64,000 nt of DNA, taken from Gammaproteobacteria bacterium. GTDB taxonomy: Bacteria > Pseudomonadota > Gammaproteobacteria > HK1. The notes below the pieces were generated by a model that saw nothing but the letters and a program-made list of their open reading frames with translations, was not told where the DNA came from and made no database searches. Every line of letters starts with the position of its first letter. Position 1 is the first letter of the stretch. This document shows positions 28,540-38,414 of this stretch, piece by piece. The position numbers and the translations under genes are program-made. The stretch spans positions 1-64,000 of the forward strand of contig JAJEAD010000032.1 in the NCBI GenBank assembly GCA_022824305.1. The letters run 5' to 3'.

Positions 28540-28556
28540 TTTGCAATGCTTGCAAA
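28540..28556. promoter_or_regulatory. palindromic operator, TTTGCAA-N3-TTGCAAA
   Basis: A perfect 7-bp inverted repeat with a three-base spacer sits in an AT-rich island of the divergent region between the SorC-type regulator and the class II aldolase. Position and symmetry fit an operator for that regulator, controlling both directions. The half-site TTGCAA could also serve as part of a -35 element. Confidence 0.6.
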
Positions 28557-28703
28557 TAATTTCGCTTTCTGGCGACGGAGTCAACGGCAGGATATGGTTT
28601 CGCACCGGAAGGAGCCCGCTCCGGGAGCTCCCTCCGGTCCGGATCCCCCACCCCAACCAGTCCATCCGCGCCCCGGCGCGGACCCGGCCCACAGGAGAAC
28701 TCG

Positions 28704-29414
28704 ATGAAGAGGAAGGAGAAGGCGCTGCGCGAGGAGATCGTTGCGCGCTGCCGAGAGCTGAACACGAGCGGAATCAACCAGGGCACGTCCGGCAACATCT
28801 CCGCGCGCTTCGAGGACCGGATGCTGATCTCGCCTTCGGCAATCCCCTACAACGAGCTCGGGCCCGAGATGATTGCTTCCGTCGCGCTCGACGGCAGCGG
28901 CGACTGGGAGGGCCCGAAGAGGCCGTCCACGGAGTGGCGCTTCCACCTCGACCTGCTGCGCGAGCGCAGCGACTCCCAGGCGGTGGTGCACGCCCACCCG
29001 CCCTACGCCACGACGCTCGCGATTGCGCGCAAGGAGATTCCCGCCTGTCACTACATGATCGCGGCTTTCGGAGGCAACAACATCCGCTGTGCGGGCTATG
29101 CGACCTTCGGCACGCAGGAGCTCTCCGAACTGGCCCTTGATGCGATGCGCGGGCGCAGCGCCTGCCTTCTCGCGAACCACGGCATGATCGCGATCGGCGA
29201 GACCCTGGCCAAGGCGATGTGGCGGGCGATTGAGCTCGAGACTATCGCCCGACAGTACTACCTCAGCCTGCAGATCGGCGGCCCGGTGCTGCTGAGCGAT
29301 GCCGCGGTGGAACTCACCGCGCAGGGATTCGCCGGCTACGGCCTCCAGGGCAACCCGGGTGCGCCACCGAGGAAGAAGAAGGCATCCCGGCGGCCGCGCC
29401 CGGAGAAGGCGTAG
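28704..29414 (+). CDS. class II aldolase/adducin-family protein (FucA-like)
   Basis: A 236-residue member of the FucA/RhaD/AraD family. Zinc-ligand histidines are seen in AVVHAHPPYATTLAI (HxH) and in LLANHGMIAIG. The N-terminal GINQGTSGNISAR loop is the phosphate-binding region. The last 20 or so residues are a Lys/Arg/Pro-rich tail (PRKKKASRRPRP) not usual in the family. ATG start; divergent from the regulator and importer across the palindromic operator. In context it would cleave a ketose phosphate made by the FGGY kinase and GlpD-like dehydrogenase into DHAP and an aldehyde, as FucA does; the substrate is not known. Confidence 0.85.
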   Translation: MKRKEKALREEIVARCRELNTSGINQGTSGNISARFEDRMLISPSAIPYNELGPEMIASVALDGSGDWEGPKRPSTEWRFHLDLLRERSDSQAVVHAHPPYATTLAIARKEIPACHYMIAAFGGNNIRCAGYATFGTQELSELALDAMRGRSACLLANHGMIAIGETLAKAMWRAIELETIARQYYLSLQIGGPVLLSDAAVELTAQGFAGYGLQGNPGAPPRKKKASRRPRPEKA

Positions 29415-29456
29415 CCGCGCAACGCCTCGCGCAATTGCCGGGGCGGGGCCGGGGGG

Positions 29457-30335
29457 CTAGCGGCCGGGCCGGAGCCCGTGCCAGCACAGCAGCGCGGCGA
29501 GGGAAAAGAGCGCGCAGGCGGCCCAGCCGATGACCCCGTCGTAGCCCGAGGCGAGCCAGGCCCAGCGCGAGTCGGGCTCCGTCGTCGTGAGGGTGCGTCC
29601 CGACTTGTTGACCAGCACCCACCCGGCGTGGATGCCGATGCACTCCGCCACCCGCCCGGTGCGATGGCGCACCACGCCGAGCAGCACTCCGGCGGCGACC
29701 AGGGCCGCCGCTGCGCCCGCGATGTCCGGATCGGCGAAGCGGTGGAAGGCGCCGCGCAGCACCGCGAAGCCGCCGCCGGCACCGCCGTCCCCCGCCCCGC
29801 TCGCCGGCCCCGGATCGATGAGGTGCACCGCGCCGTACAGGGCGGCGACCGCGAAGAGCGCGGTCCCCACCCCGCCGATGCGCCGGAACGCGCTGTGCAG
29901 GGCGCCGCGGAACCAGACCTCCTCGACGAGCGCGACCGCCGCCGCGCTCACGAGGAAGCCCGCCAGGCGGGCCGGCCATTCGACGCTCCCCGGATGGGCG
30001 GAGGCGCTGCGGGCGCCGAGCGCGAGGAGCAGCGCGAAGAGCAGGGCCATCAACAGCGCGCCCGCCGCAAACCCTCCCAGGGCCCCGGCGAGGAAGGAGC
30101 GCCCGGTCGTCCCGGAGGCAAGTCCGAAGGCCTGCGCTCCGCGCAGGCCGAGCACGTGCAGCAGGGGCCACAGGCCGAGGAGGGCTGCGAGCTGGACGAG
30201 GCGCAGCGTGAACTCGGGGAAGCCCATCGGCGCGAGGCCGACGGCGGAGAGGGCGGCGAAGAGCGGCCCCGCGAGCGCGCCGCCGAGCGCGAACGCGGCG
30301 GCCACGTAGAGAGCGAAACACCCCGCTCCCTTCAC
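29457..30335 (-). CDS. CPBP-family intramembrane metalloprotease
   Basis: A 292-residue membrane protein with about eight hydrophobic helices. The CPBP (Abi, Rce1-like) motifs are visible: EEVWFRGALHSAFRR, then AALYGAVHLIDPGP, then the later HAGWVLVN. The long Ala/Leu-rich helices in between are ordinary for the family. Members cleave membrane proteins or process prenylated or bacteriocin-like peptides. The GTG start overlaps the dinB stop (GTGA), so it is translationally coupled to dinB although no functional link is known. Substrate unknown. Confidence 0.85.
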   Translation of the reverse strand: MKGAGCFALYVAAAFALGGALAGPLFAALSAVGLAPMGFPEFTLRLVQLAALLGLWPLLHVLGLRGAQAFGLASGTTGRSFLAGALGGFAAGALLMALLFALLLALGARSASAHPGSVEWPARLAGFLVSAAAVALVEEVWFRGALHSAFRRIGGVGTALFAVAALYGAVHLIDPGPASGAGDGGAGGGFAVLRGAFHRFADPDIAGAAAALVAAGVLLGVVRHRTGRVAECIGIHAGWVLVNKSGRTLTTTEPDSRWAWLASGYDGVIGWAACALFSLAALLCWHGLRPGR

Positions 30336-31507
30336 TGCCGGCCCCGCCCGAGGCCGCGATGCAGTCCGGAGCGGCCGTAGCGCTCGTTCACGGCGTCCAC
30401 CATCGAGTCGATGCGCCGCTGGCGCGCGGACATCTCGGCCTCGAACAGGTCGGCCTGCGCGCTCCGCTCCCGAGTGAGGCGACTCGCGCCCATGCCGATC
30501 AGGCGCACCGGGTCCCCTCGCCGGGCGAGCTGCTGCGCGAGGAGACGGGAGGCGCAGGTCCACAGGTCCCGGGTGCCGGCGCTGGCGGCGGGGAGCGCGG
30601 CGGAGCGGTTCACGGTCCTGAAATCGGAGTAGCGGACCTTGATCTCGACCGTGCCCGCGAGCAGGCCCTGCCGGCGCAGACGCCAGGCGACCTGCTCGAC
30701 GAGGCCCCGCAGGCTGTCCCGCAGCGCGGCCGGCTCGCGCAGGTCGACCTCGAAGGTGGTCTCGTGGCTGATGGACTGCGCTTCGTGGTCGGGCATCACG
30801 GGCCGCTCGTCGAGACCACGGGCGAGCTCGAAGAGGCGATCGCCCCACTTGCCGAAGCGCCGGGCGAGCTCCGAGCGCGGGCGCGCACGCAGCTCCGCAA
30901 TCGTGTGCACGCCGAGCGCGTGGAGCCGGGCCGCCGCGGCAGCCCCCACGCCCCACACCTTCTCCACCGGCAGCGGGTCGAGGAAGCTCCGCACCCTCTC
31001 CGGCTCGACCGTCACCAGTCCGTCCGGCTTGTCGAGATCGCTGGCGAGCTTGGCGAGGAACTTGTTGGGCGCCACCCCCACCGACGCGACGAGGCCCAGC
31101 TCGCAGCGAGTCGAATCCTTGATGGAACGCGCGATGTCGACTCCGCTGCCGAAGAGCTCCGCGCTCGCCCCGACATCGAGAAAGGCCTCATCGAGCGAGA
31201 GAGGCTCGACCAGGGGCGTGTAGCGGTGGAAGATGTCCCGGATCTGCACCGACACTTCGACGTAGAGCGTCATGCGGGAACGGATGAAGACCGCGTGCGG
31301 GCACAGCATCCGGGCGCGCGCCGCGGGCATTGCGCTTCGCACCCCGTACTCGCGCGCCGCGTAGTTGGCCGCCGCCACGACGCCGCGCCCCTCCGGGTTG
31401 CCCCCTACCACCACCGGCCGGCCCTCGAGCTCCGGACGCTCCCGCTCCTCCACCGAGGCGTAGAAGGCGTCCATGTCGACGTGAAGAATGGTGCGCGCTG
31501 CGCTCAG
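30332..31507 (-). CDS. dinB: DNA polymerase IV (Y-family translesion polymerase)
   Basis: About 391 residues. The active-site acids are in ILHVDMDAFYASVEE and LSLDEAFLDV; VASVGVAPNKFLAKLASDLD and WGVGAAAAARLHALGVHT are the finger and thumb hairpins. The little-finger domain begins about SISHETTFEVDL. No ATG, GTG or TTG precedes the first catalytic Asp (in HVD) in frame. The best start is CTG at 31507, which overlaps the upstream methyltransferase stop as CTGA. Starting at the internal ATG would remove that Asp. C-terminal beta-clamp motif: QADLFEAE. The CPBP protease gene overlaps its 3' end. Confidence 0.92.
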   Translation of the reverse strand: MSAARTILHVDMDAFYASVEERERPELEGRPVVVGGNPEGRGVVAAANYAAREYGVRSAMPAARARMLCPHAVFIRSRMTLYVEVSVQIRDIFHRYTPLVEPLSLDEAFLDVGASAELFGSGVDIARSIKDSTRCELGLVASVGVAPNKFLAKLASDLDKPDGLVTVEPERVRSFLDPLPVEKVWGVGAAAAARLHALGVHTIAELRARPRSELARRFGKWGDRLFELARGLDERPVMPDHEAQSISHETTFEVDLREPAALRDSLRGLVEQVAWRLRRQGLLAGTVEIKVRYSDFRTVNRSAALPAASAGTRDLWTCASRLLAQQLARRGDPVRLIGMGASRLTRERSAQADLFEAEMSARQRRIDSMVDAVNERYGRSGLHRGLGRGRQ

Positions 31508-32169
31508 TTCCGCCTTCTCGCAAGCGTGAGGCCGTCGCCGACCGGGAGCATGCAGAGCTCGATGCGGGCGTCGTCGTGGAGCTTGGCGTTGAGCGCGCGG
31601 AGCGCGAGGGTATCCTCGCTCCGGTTGTCCTCGTCCGCCACCGCTCCGCCCCAGAGCACGTTGTCGATAAGCACCAACCCTCCCGGGCGCAGGAGCTCGA
31701 GGCAGCGCTCGTAGTAGCCGTCGTAGCTCGTCTTGTCGGCATCGATGAACGCGATGTCGAAGTCGCCGGCCCGGCCCTCGGCGAGCAGGGCGTCGAGGGT
31801 CTCGGTGGCGGGCGCGAGCTCGAGTCGGATCTTCTCCGCCACTCCCGCTTCGGCCCAGTAGCGCCGGGCGATGGCCGTCCACTCCTCGCTCACGTCACAG
31901 GCGACGAGCTCCCCGTCCTCGGGGAGCGCGAGCGCGACGCTGAGCGCGCTGTAGCCGGTGAACACCCCGACCTCGATCGCACGCCGCGCGCCGATGAGAC
32001 CGGTGAGCATGCGCATGAGCTGCCCCTGCTCCGGCGAGATCTGCATCATCGAGTACTCCAGCGCGGCGGTCTCTTCCCGCAGTCGCCGCTGGACATCGCT
32101 CTCGCGCAGTGAAACCCGGTGCATGTACGCGTAGAGCGCGTCGCTCATCTCGATGGTGCGGCTGGACAC
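31504..32169 (-). CDS. class I SAM-dependent O-methyltransferase (CCoAOMT-like)
   Basis: A 221-residue methyltransferase. SAM-binding motif I is [18 protein letters not shown]; the metal and active-site region shows [15 protein letters not shown] and [13 protein letters not shown], typical of caffeoyl-CoA/catechol O-methyltransferase-like enzymes found widely in bacteria. A GTG at 32169, nine bases after AAGGAG, is preferred over a longer frame reaching 32235. It is first in a minus-strand run with dinB and the CPBP protease and divergent from argG. The physiological substrate is unknown, probably a catechol-like small molecule. Confidence 0.85.
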   Translation of the reverse strand: MSSRTIEMSDALYAYMHRVSLRESDVQRRLREETAALEYSMMQISPEQGQLMRMLTGLIGARRAIEVGVFTGYSALSVALALPEDGELVACDVSEEWTAIARRYWAEAGVAEKIRLELAPATETLDALLAEGRAGDFDIAFIDADKTSYDGYYERCLELLRPGGLVLIDNVLWGGAVADEDNRSEDTLALRALNAKLHDDARIELCMLPVGDGLTLARRRN

Positions 32170-32388
32170 GGAGCGATTCTCCTTCTTGGGGGTGGTACGC
32201 GAGCCATGCTCCGGCCAGGAAGCGAGGGTTGTCAATGCGCGCCTCGCGCGCCGGCGCGGGCCTCGCTTATCATCCGCGACGCCCCATTCACCGGAAGCGG
32301 CCGCCGGGCGCGGCGAGGCTCAGGCGCCGGGCGCATTCCACGCGCTTCCCGGAGCGCCCCGCCGCGCGCATCGACGGCCCGAGCCAGC

Positions 32389-33609
<1,221 letters not shown>

Positions 33610-33651
33610 GGGCAGCGGGGCGACGCCCTCGGCCCGGACGCGGGCCTCCTC

Positions 33652-35664
33652 TCATCCCGGCGCCGCGCCGCCGGCGAGACGCTCCAGGTTCGGGCGGCCG
33701 AGCGCGGTCGCGGTGACGGAGGTCTCGATGAAGATTTCCTCTCCGCCCGTGCCCGGCGCGCGAAGATCCTGCTGCTCGGTCTCCACGTGGACCTCGTCCG
33801 CGCCCGCGGCCCGGGCCTTCTCCCGCGCGATCGCGATCGCCCGGCTCCGGGCGTGGGTCAGGGACTCGCGGAAGGCGCTGAAGTCCCGGACCTCGGCCCC
33901 CGCGTGCACCCGGAAGCACCCGCTGGAGGGCGCGCTGATCAGCACCCGGGCGCTCTGCAGCACCCCGGCCGCGACCGCCCCCACCGCGTTCGCGACCTCG
34001 GCGTGCCGGGGAACGCGAAGGGTCGCCGACAGGCGTTCGGCCACCGGCGGAAAGTAGCTCGCGGCGGGCGCCCCCACCGCGACCAGGGGACGCTCGAGGC
34101 GCAGCGCCACGTTCAGGAGGCGCGTGCCGCGCTCTCCGCCGCCGAGCGCGCGCGAGACCAGCGAGCGCGCCGGTCCGGAGTCCGTCTCGATGCCCGCGTC
34201 CTCGTGCGCGAGCGCCGCCGTGACCACCGCGTGCCCCGCGGAGAGCGTCAGGGCATCGAGCACCCACCGGCAGAAGGAGTCGAGGTCCGGGTCGGTGAAG
34301 GCCCCCGCGTCCAGCGCGAGGCGCCGCCACAGCTCCGCCGCGGCCCGCGCCCCTTCCGGACTCCAGGTGCGCTGCAGGCCGAGCACGTGGGCGGCATCGG
34401 TCGGCGTGAACGCGGACACCGCGACCAGGCCCCGGCGCAGGAGGCGCTCGAGCACCCGGAGCAGAACGCGATCCGATGCAATATCCGAGACCCAGCGGGG
34501 TCCCGGCGAGAGCTCGGCGGTCAGCTCGCGCTCGAAACGCGTCAGTTGCCCGCTCGCTGGCGCGGGTCCCGCCAACATGACGAGTCGGACCTGGTCGGTC
34601 TCGTAGAGCATGCGTTCGCAGCGCCGCTCGAGGACATCGAGAAGCTCCGGCCTCTGCTGCACGAGCAGGCTCATCGGCACCACCCGGCGCGGACCCACGC
34701 GGGCGCCGTCCTTGCCGACCTGCACCTCGCTGTCTCCGCCGAGGCCGACGGTGTGGGCGGCGACCGCACGCACCATGGTGCGCCAGCCCCCTACCGAGGC
34801 GCCGTCGTCGCGCAGGCGGGGGCGTCCCCGCTCGAGCACCGCGATGTCGCTGGTGGTGCCGCCCATGTCCACCACCAGCGCATCGCCCGCCTCCGCCAGG
34901 TGGTGCCCGCCGACGATGCTCGCGGCCGGCCCCGAGAGGATGGTCTCGACCGGGCGCTGCCGGGCGAGGCCCGCCTGCACGAGGGAACCGTCACCCTTCA
35001 CCACCATGAGCGGAGCGTTGAGCCCCCGGCGCTCCATCATCCGCTCCACCGCCGCGATCAGGTCCGCGATCATGGGAATCAGGCGCGCGTTCAGCACCGT
35101 GGTGAGGGCGCGGCGCGGCGCATCGAGGCGCTCGCTCAGATCCTGCGAGCAGGTCACGGGGCGATCGCAGTGCTCGTGCACGAGGGCGTGCGCCCGGGCC
35201 TCGTGGGCGGCGTTGCGGACCGCGAAGTGGGCGGTCACCGCGAACGCCGACACCGTGCCGGCGTGGCGCGCGACCGCCTGCGCGATCGCCGCTTCGTCCA
35301 GGGGGCGCAGCTCGGCGCCCGTGGCATCGTGTCCGCCCGTGATGAAGGCGACCGGATCTCCCCCGAGCGCCGCCCCGAGTCCGGAGCGCGGCAGGGCCTC
35401 GGGCCCCTGTCCGATCAGGAGCAGGCACACCGGCGCGCCCTGCCCCTCGACTATCGCGTTGGTGGCAAGCGTGGTGGAGATCGACACCATCGCGACCCGC
35501 CCCGCATCCTCCGGCAGCACCCGGCCCGCGGCGGCGTCGATGCCGAGCGCGAGGTCCTCGCGCGTGGTCAGCGCCTTGGCGCTTGCGAGCACCCCGCGAT
35601 CCGGACAGTAGAGCACCGCGTCGGTGTAGGTGCCGCCGGTGTCGATGCCGAGCAGGAGCGACAA
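33652..35664 (-). CDS. hydantoinase/oxoprolinase family protein, HyuA type
   Basis: A 670-residue member of the hydantoinase A/5-oxoprolinase/acetone-carboxylase beta family, ATP-dependent amide-ring-opening enzymes. The N-terminal ASKHA motif is GIDTGGTYTDAVL; further blocks are SISTTLATNAIVEGQG, LSGPAASIVGGHH and VVDMGGTTSDIAVL. It starts at TTG with GAGG upstream. A HyuB partner normally lies next to HyuA, but none is seen here: lysS is upstream and argG is convergent. It may act alone or with a distant partner. Substrate unknown. Confidence 0.85.
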   Translation of the reverse strand: MSLLLGIDTGGTYTDAVLYCPDRGVLASAKALTTREDLALGIDAAAGRVLPEDAGRVAMVSISTTLATNAIVEGQGAPVCLLLIGQGPEALPRSGLGAALGGDPVAFITGGHDATGAELRPLDEAAIAQAVARHAGTVSAFAVTAHFAVRNAAHEARAHALVHEHCDRPVTCSQDLSERLDAPRRALTTVLNARLIPMIADLIAAVERMMERRGLNAPLMVVKGDGSLVQAGLARQRPVETILSGPAASIVGGHHLAEAGDALVVDMGGTTSDIAVLERGRPRLRDDGASVGGWRTMVRAVAAHTVGLGGDSEVQVGKDGARVGPRRVVPMSLLVQQRPELLDVLERRCERMLYETDQVRLVMLAGPAPASGQLTRFERELTAELSPGPRWVSDIASDRVLLRVLERLLRRGLVAVSAFTPTDAAHVLGLQRTWSPEGARAAAELWRRLALDAGAFTDPDLDSFCRWVLDALTLSAGHAVVTAALAHEDAGIETDSGPARSLVSRALGGGERGTRLLNVALRLERPLVAVGAPAASYFPPVAERLSATLRVPRHAEVANAVGAVAAGVLQSARVLISAPSSGCFRVHAGAEVRDFSAFRESLTHARSRAIAIAREKARAAGADEVHVETEQQDLRAPGTGGEEIFIETSVTATALGRPNLERLAGGAAPG

Positions 35665-35716
35665 GGGGGCCTCGATGAGCGGCGGCGCAACGGCAGAGGC
35701 GAGCCCGGGGCCGGGC

Positions 35717-37216
35717 TCAGGCGCCGCTCTCCGGGCGCAGGTGCGGGAAGAGCAGCACGTCGCGGATCGAGGCGGAGTCGGTGAGCAGCATCACCAGCCG
35801 GTCGATGCCCACTCCGACCCCGCCGCTCGGAGGCAGGCCGTACTCGAGCGCCCTCACGTAGTCCGCGTCGTAGTGCATCGCCTCCTCGTCGCCCGCCCCG
35901 CGGGCGTCGACCTGAGCGCGGAAGCGCTCCGCCTGCTCGTCGGGGTCGTTGAGCTCGGAGAAGCCGTTGGCGATCTCGCGCCCCGCGATGAAGAGCTCGA
36001 AGCGGTCCGTGACGAAGGGGTCGGCGTCGTTGCACCGCGAGAGCGGCGAGACTTCGGTGGGATAGGCGGTGATGTACGTGGGCTGCCGGAGGCGTTGCTC
36101 GGCGAAGTGATCGAAGAGTGCCATCCAGATCCGTCCCCGTCCCGCCCCATCCGGCACCTCGACTCCGAGGCTGCGGGCGACCTCTCTCGATGCCGCTTCG
36201 TCCTCGAGGACCGCCGGGTCGAGCTCGGGGACGTGCTGCAGGAGGGCGTCGCGGACACTCATGCGCGCGAAGGGCCGATCGAGGTCGATGCGCTCGCCCT
36301 GGTACTCGACTTCACCGGAGCCCGTCACGGTCCGTGTGACCTCGCGGAGCAGGCTCTCGGTGAGGTCCATCATGTCCTCGTAGTCGGCCAGGGCCTGGTA
36401 GTACTCGAGCATGGTGAACTCGGGGTTGTGCTCGGTGGACACCCCCTCGTTGCGAAAGTTGCGGTTGATCTCGAACACCCGCTCGAAGCCCCCCACCACC
36501 AGGCGCTTGAGGTTCAGCTCGGGCGCGACCCGGAGGAACATGTCCATGTCGAGGGCGTGGTGATGGGTGCGGAAGGGCCGGGCGACCGCGCCCCCGGGCA
36601 GGGTCTGCATCATCGGCGTCTCGACCTCGAGGAAGTCCCGCTCAACGAAGAAGGAGCGGATGCAGTCGATGGCCCGGCTGCGCCGCCGGAAGGTCTCCCG
36701 CGTGGCTTCGCTGGTGATGAGATCGACGTAGCGACGGCGGTAGCGCAGCTCGGTGTCGCCGAGGCCGTGCCACTTCTCGGGCAGCGGGTGCAGGCACTTG
36801 GCGAGGAGGCGGATCTCGGCCGCGCGCACCGAGAGCTCGCCGGTACGGGTGCGGAAGACCGTCCCGCGCACCGCGACGATGTCGCCGATGTCCCAGTGCC
36901 TGAACTCGGCGTAGACGCCCTCGGGCAGGTCATCGCGGCGCACCAGGAGCTGGATGCGTCCCGAGACGTCCCGCAGATCGGCGAACGAGGACTTCCCCAT
37001 CACCCGGCGCGCCATGAGCCGGCCCGCGACGGCAACCCGCGGCGCCTGCGCCGCGAGCTCCTCCGCGGTCACGCCACGGTAGCGCGCCTGGAGCTCGCCC
37101 GCCTCGGCGTCGCGCCGGAAGTCGTTCGGATAGGCCGGACCCTGCGCCCGCAGCGCCTCGAGCTTCTCCCGGCGCTGCCGGACCTGCTCGCTCTCCCTCT
37201 CGATCACCGGCCTCAC
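35717..37216 (-). CDS. lysS: lysyl-tRNA synthetase, class II
   Basis: About 499 residues. An N-terminal OB fold ([20 protein letters not shown]) recognises the anticodon. The class II core shows motif 1 ([17 protein letters not shown]), motif 2 ([21 protein letters not shown]) and motif 3 ([16 protein letters not shown]). It starts at GTG overlapping the prfB stop (GTGA); a second GTG three codons on is possible. prfB-lysS coupling is a conserved gammaproteobacterial arrangement. Slightly shorter than E. coli LysS (505), as expected. Confidence 0.96.
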   Translation of the reverse strand: MRPVIERESEQVRQRREKLEALRAQGPAYPNDFRRDAEAGELQARYRGVTAEELAAQAPRVAVAGRLMARRVMGKSSFADLRDVSGRIQLLVRRDDLPEGVYAEFRHWDIGDIVAVRGTVFRTRTGELSVRAAEIRLLAKCLHPLPEKWHGLGDTELRYRRRYVDLITSEATRETFRRRSRAIDCIRSFFVERDFLEVETPMMQTLPGGAVARPFRTHHHALDMDMFLRVAPELNLKRLVVGGFERVFEINRNFRNEGVSTEHNPEFTMLEYYQALADYEDMMDLTESLLREVTRTVTGSGEVEYQGERIDLDRPFARMSVRDALLQHVPELDPAVLEDEAASREVARSLGVEVPDGAGRGRIWMALFDHFAEQRLRQPTYITAYPTEVSPLSRCNDADPFVTDRFELFIAGREIANGFSELNDPDEQAERFRAQVDARGAGDEEAMHYDADYVRALEYGLPPSGGVGVGIDRLVMLLTDSASIRDVLLFPHLRPESGA

Positions 37217-38314
37217 ACCCCCGCCTTGAGGCTCGCCTCGATGAAACGATCGAGATCGCCGTCGAGCACCGCCTGGGTGTTGCCGATCTCGATGCCGGTG
37301 CGCAGATCCTTGATGCGCGACTGGTCGAGCACGTAGGAGCGGATCTGATTGCCCCAGCCGATGTCCGACTTCGCGTCCTCGATGACCTGCTGGTCTTCCC
37401 GGCGCTTCTTGAGCTCGAGATCGTAGAGACGGGCCTTGAGCTGCTTCATCGCGGTCGCCCGGTTCTTGTGCTGGGAACGATCGTTCTGGCACTGCACCAC
37501 CGTTCCGGTGGGCAGGTGCGTGATGCGTACCGCCGACTCGGTGCGGTTCACGTGCTGCCCGCCCGCCCCGCTCGCGCGGTAGACGTCGATGCGAAGGTCG
37601 GCCGGATTGATGTCCACCTCGATGTCATCGTCCACCTCGGGCGACACGTAGACGGCGGCGAAGGAGGTGTGGCGCCGGTGCCCGGAATCGAAGGGGGACT
37701 TCCTCACCAGGCGGTGCACGCCGGTCTCGGTGCGCAGCCAGCCGAAGGCGTGGTCGCCGGTCACGAGCAGGGTCGCGCTCTTGATGCCGGCGATTTCCCC
37801 GGGGGAGGCCTCGATCATCTCGGTGACGAAGCCGCGCCGCTCTCCCCAGCGCAGGTACATGCGCAGGAGCATCTCCGCCCAGTCCTGCGCCTCGGTCCCC
37901 CCGGAGCCGGCCTGGATGTCGAGAAAGGCGTTGGCGGCGTCCATCTCCTGCGAGAACATGCGCCGGAGCTCGAGGCGGGCGAGCGATGCTTCCCAGTTCC
38001 CCAGGTCCTCCTCGACCGCGCGAAGCATGGACGCGTCCTCCTCGTCGCGGGCGAGCTCCAGGAGATCGGGCGCGTCGAGGAGCCCCTCGCCGACGGAGGA
38101 GAGCACGGCCACGAGGTCGGCGAGCTCGGCGCGTTCCCGGCTCAGCGCCCGGGCGCGCGCGGGGTCGCCCCAGACACCGGGCTCTTCCAGGTGGAGATCG
38201 ACCTCCTCCAGCCGCGCCTGCTTCGACTCGAAGTCAAAGATACCCCCTAAGGGCCGACAGGCGTCCCTGCAGTTCCCTGACACGGGAGAGGTGTCCGGTG
38301 AGCTCGATGGTCAT
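37213..38314 (-). CDS. prfB: peptide chain release factor 2, with programmed +1 frameshift
   Basis: RF2 releases peptides at UGA and UAA. The message is in two frames: a 26-codon leader from ATG at 38314 ending ALRGYL then TGA, and the main frame starting with Asp-Phe-Glu at the shift. The joined product is 366 residues, matching E. coli RF2 (365). The stop-recognition motif SPF ([13 protein letters not shown]), and the catalytic GGQ in [14 protein letters not shown], are clear. A single-frame call to 38283 would give a wrong N-terminus. lysS overlaps at the 3' end. Confidence 0.95.
38233..38248 (-). promoter_or_regulatory. prfB programmed +1 frameshift site
   Basis: Read on the minus strand, the sequence is AGGGGGTATCTTTGAC: an internal Shine-Dalgarno-like AGGGGG, three bases, then CTT-TGA-C. 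This is the classic autoregulatory slip site, where slow UGA decoding at low RF2 lets the ribosome shift +1 on CTT. Confidence 0.95.
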
Positions 38315-38414
38315 GGCGCCGGTCCGGTGGCGAGAAGAGGACGCGCAATGGTACCGGCGGCGCCCGCGGCCGTCACCGGCCGGCGGCAATCGGAGCCCGA
38401 TCCCGCCGCGCGGG

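Noticed and set aside
28507..28692. N-terminal extension of the SorC-type regulator
   Set aside because: It would put the AT-rich region and the palindromic operator inside the gene, and the added residues have no family character.
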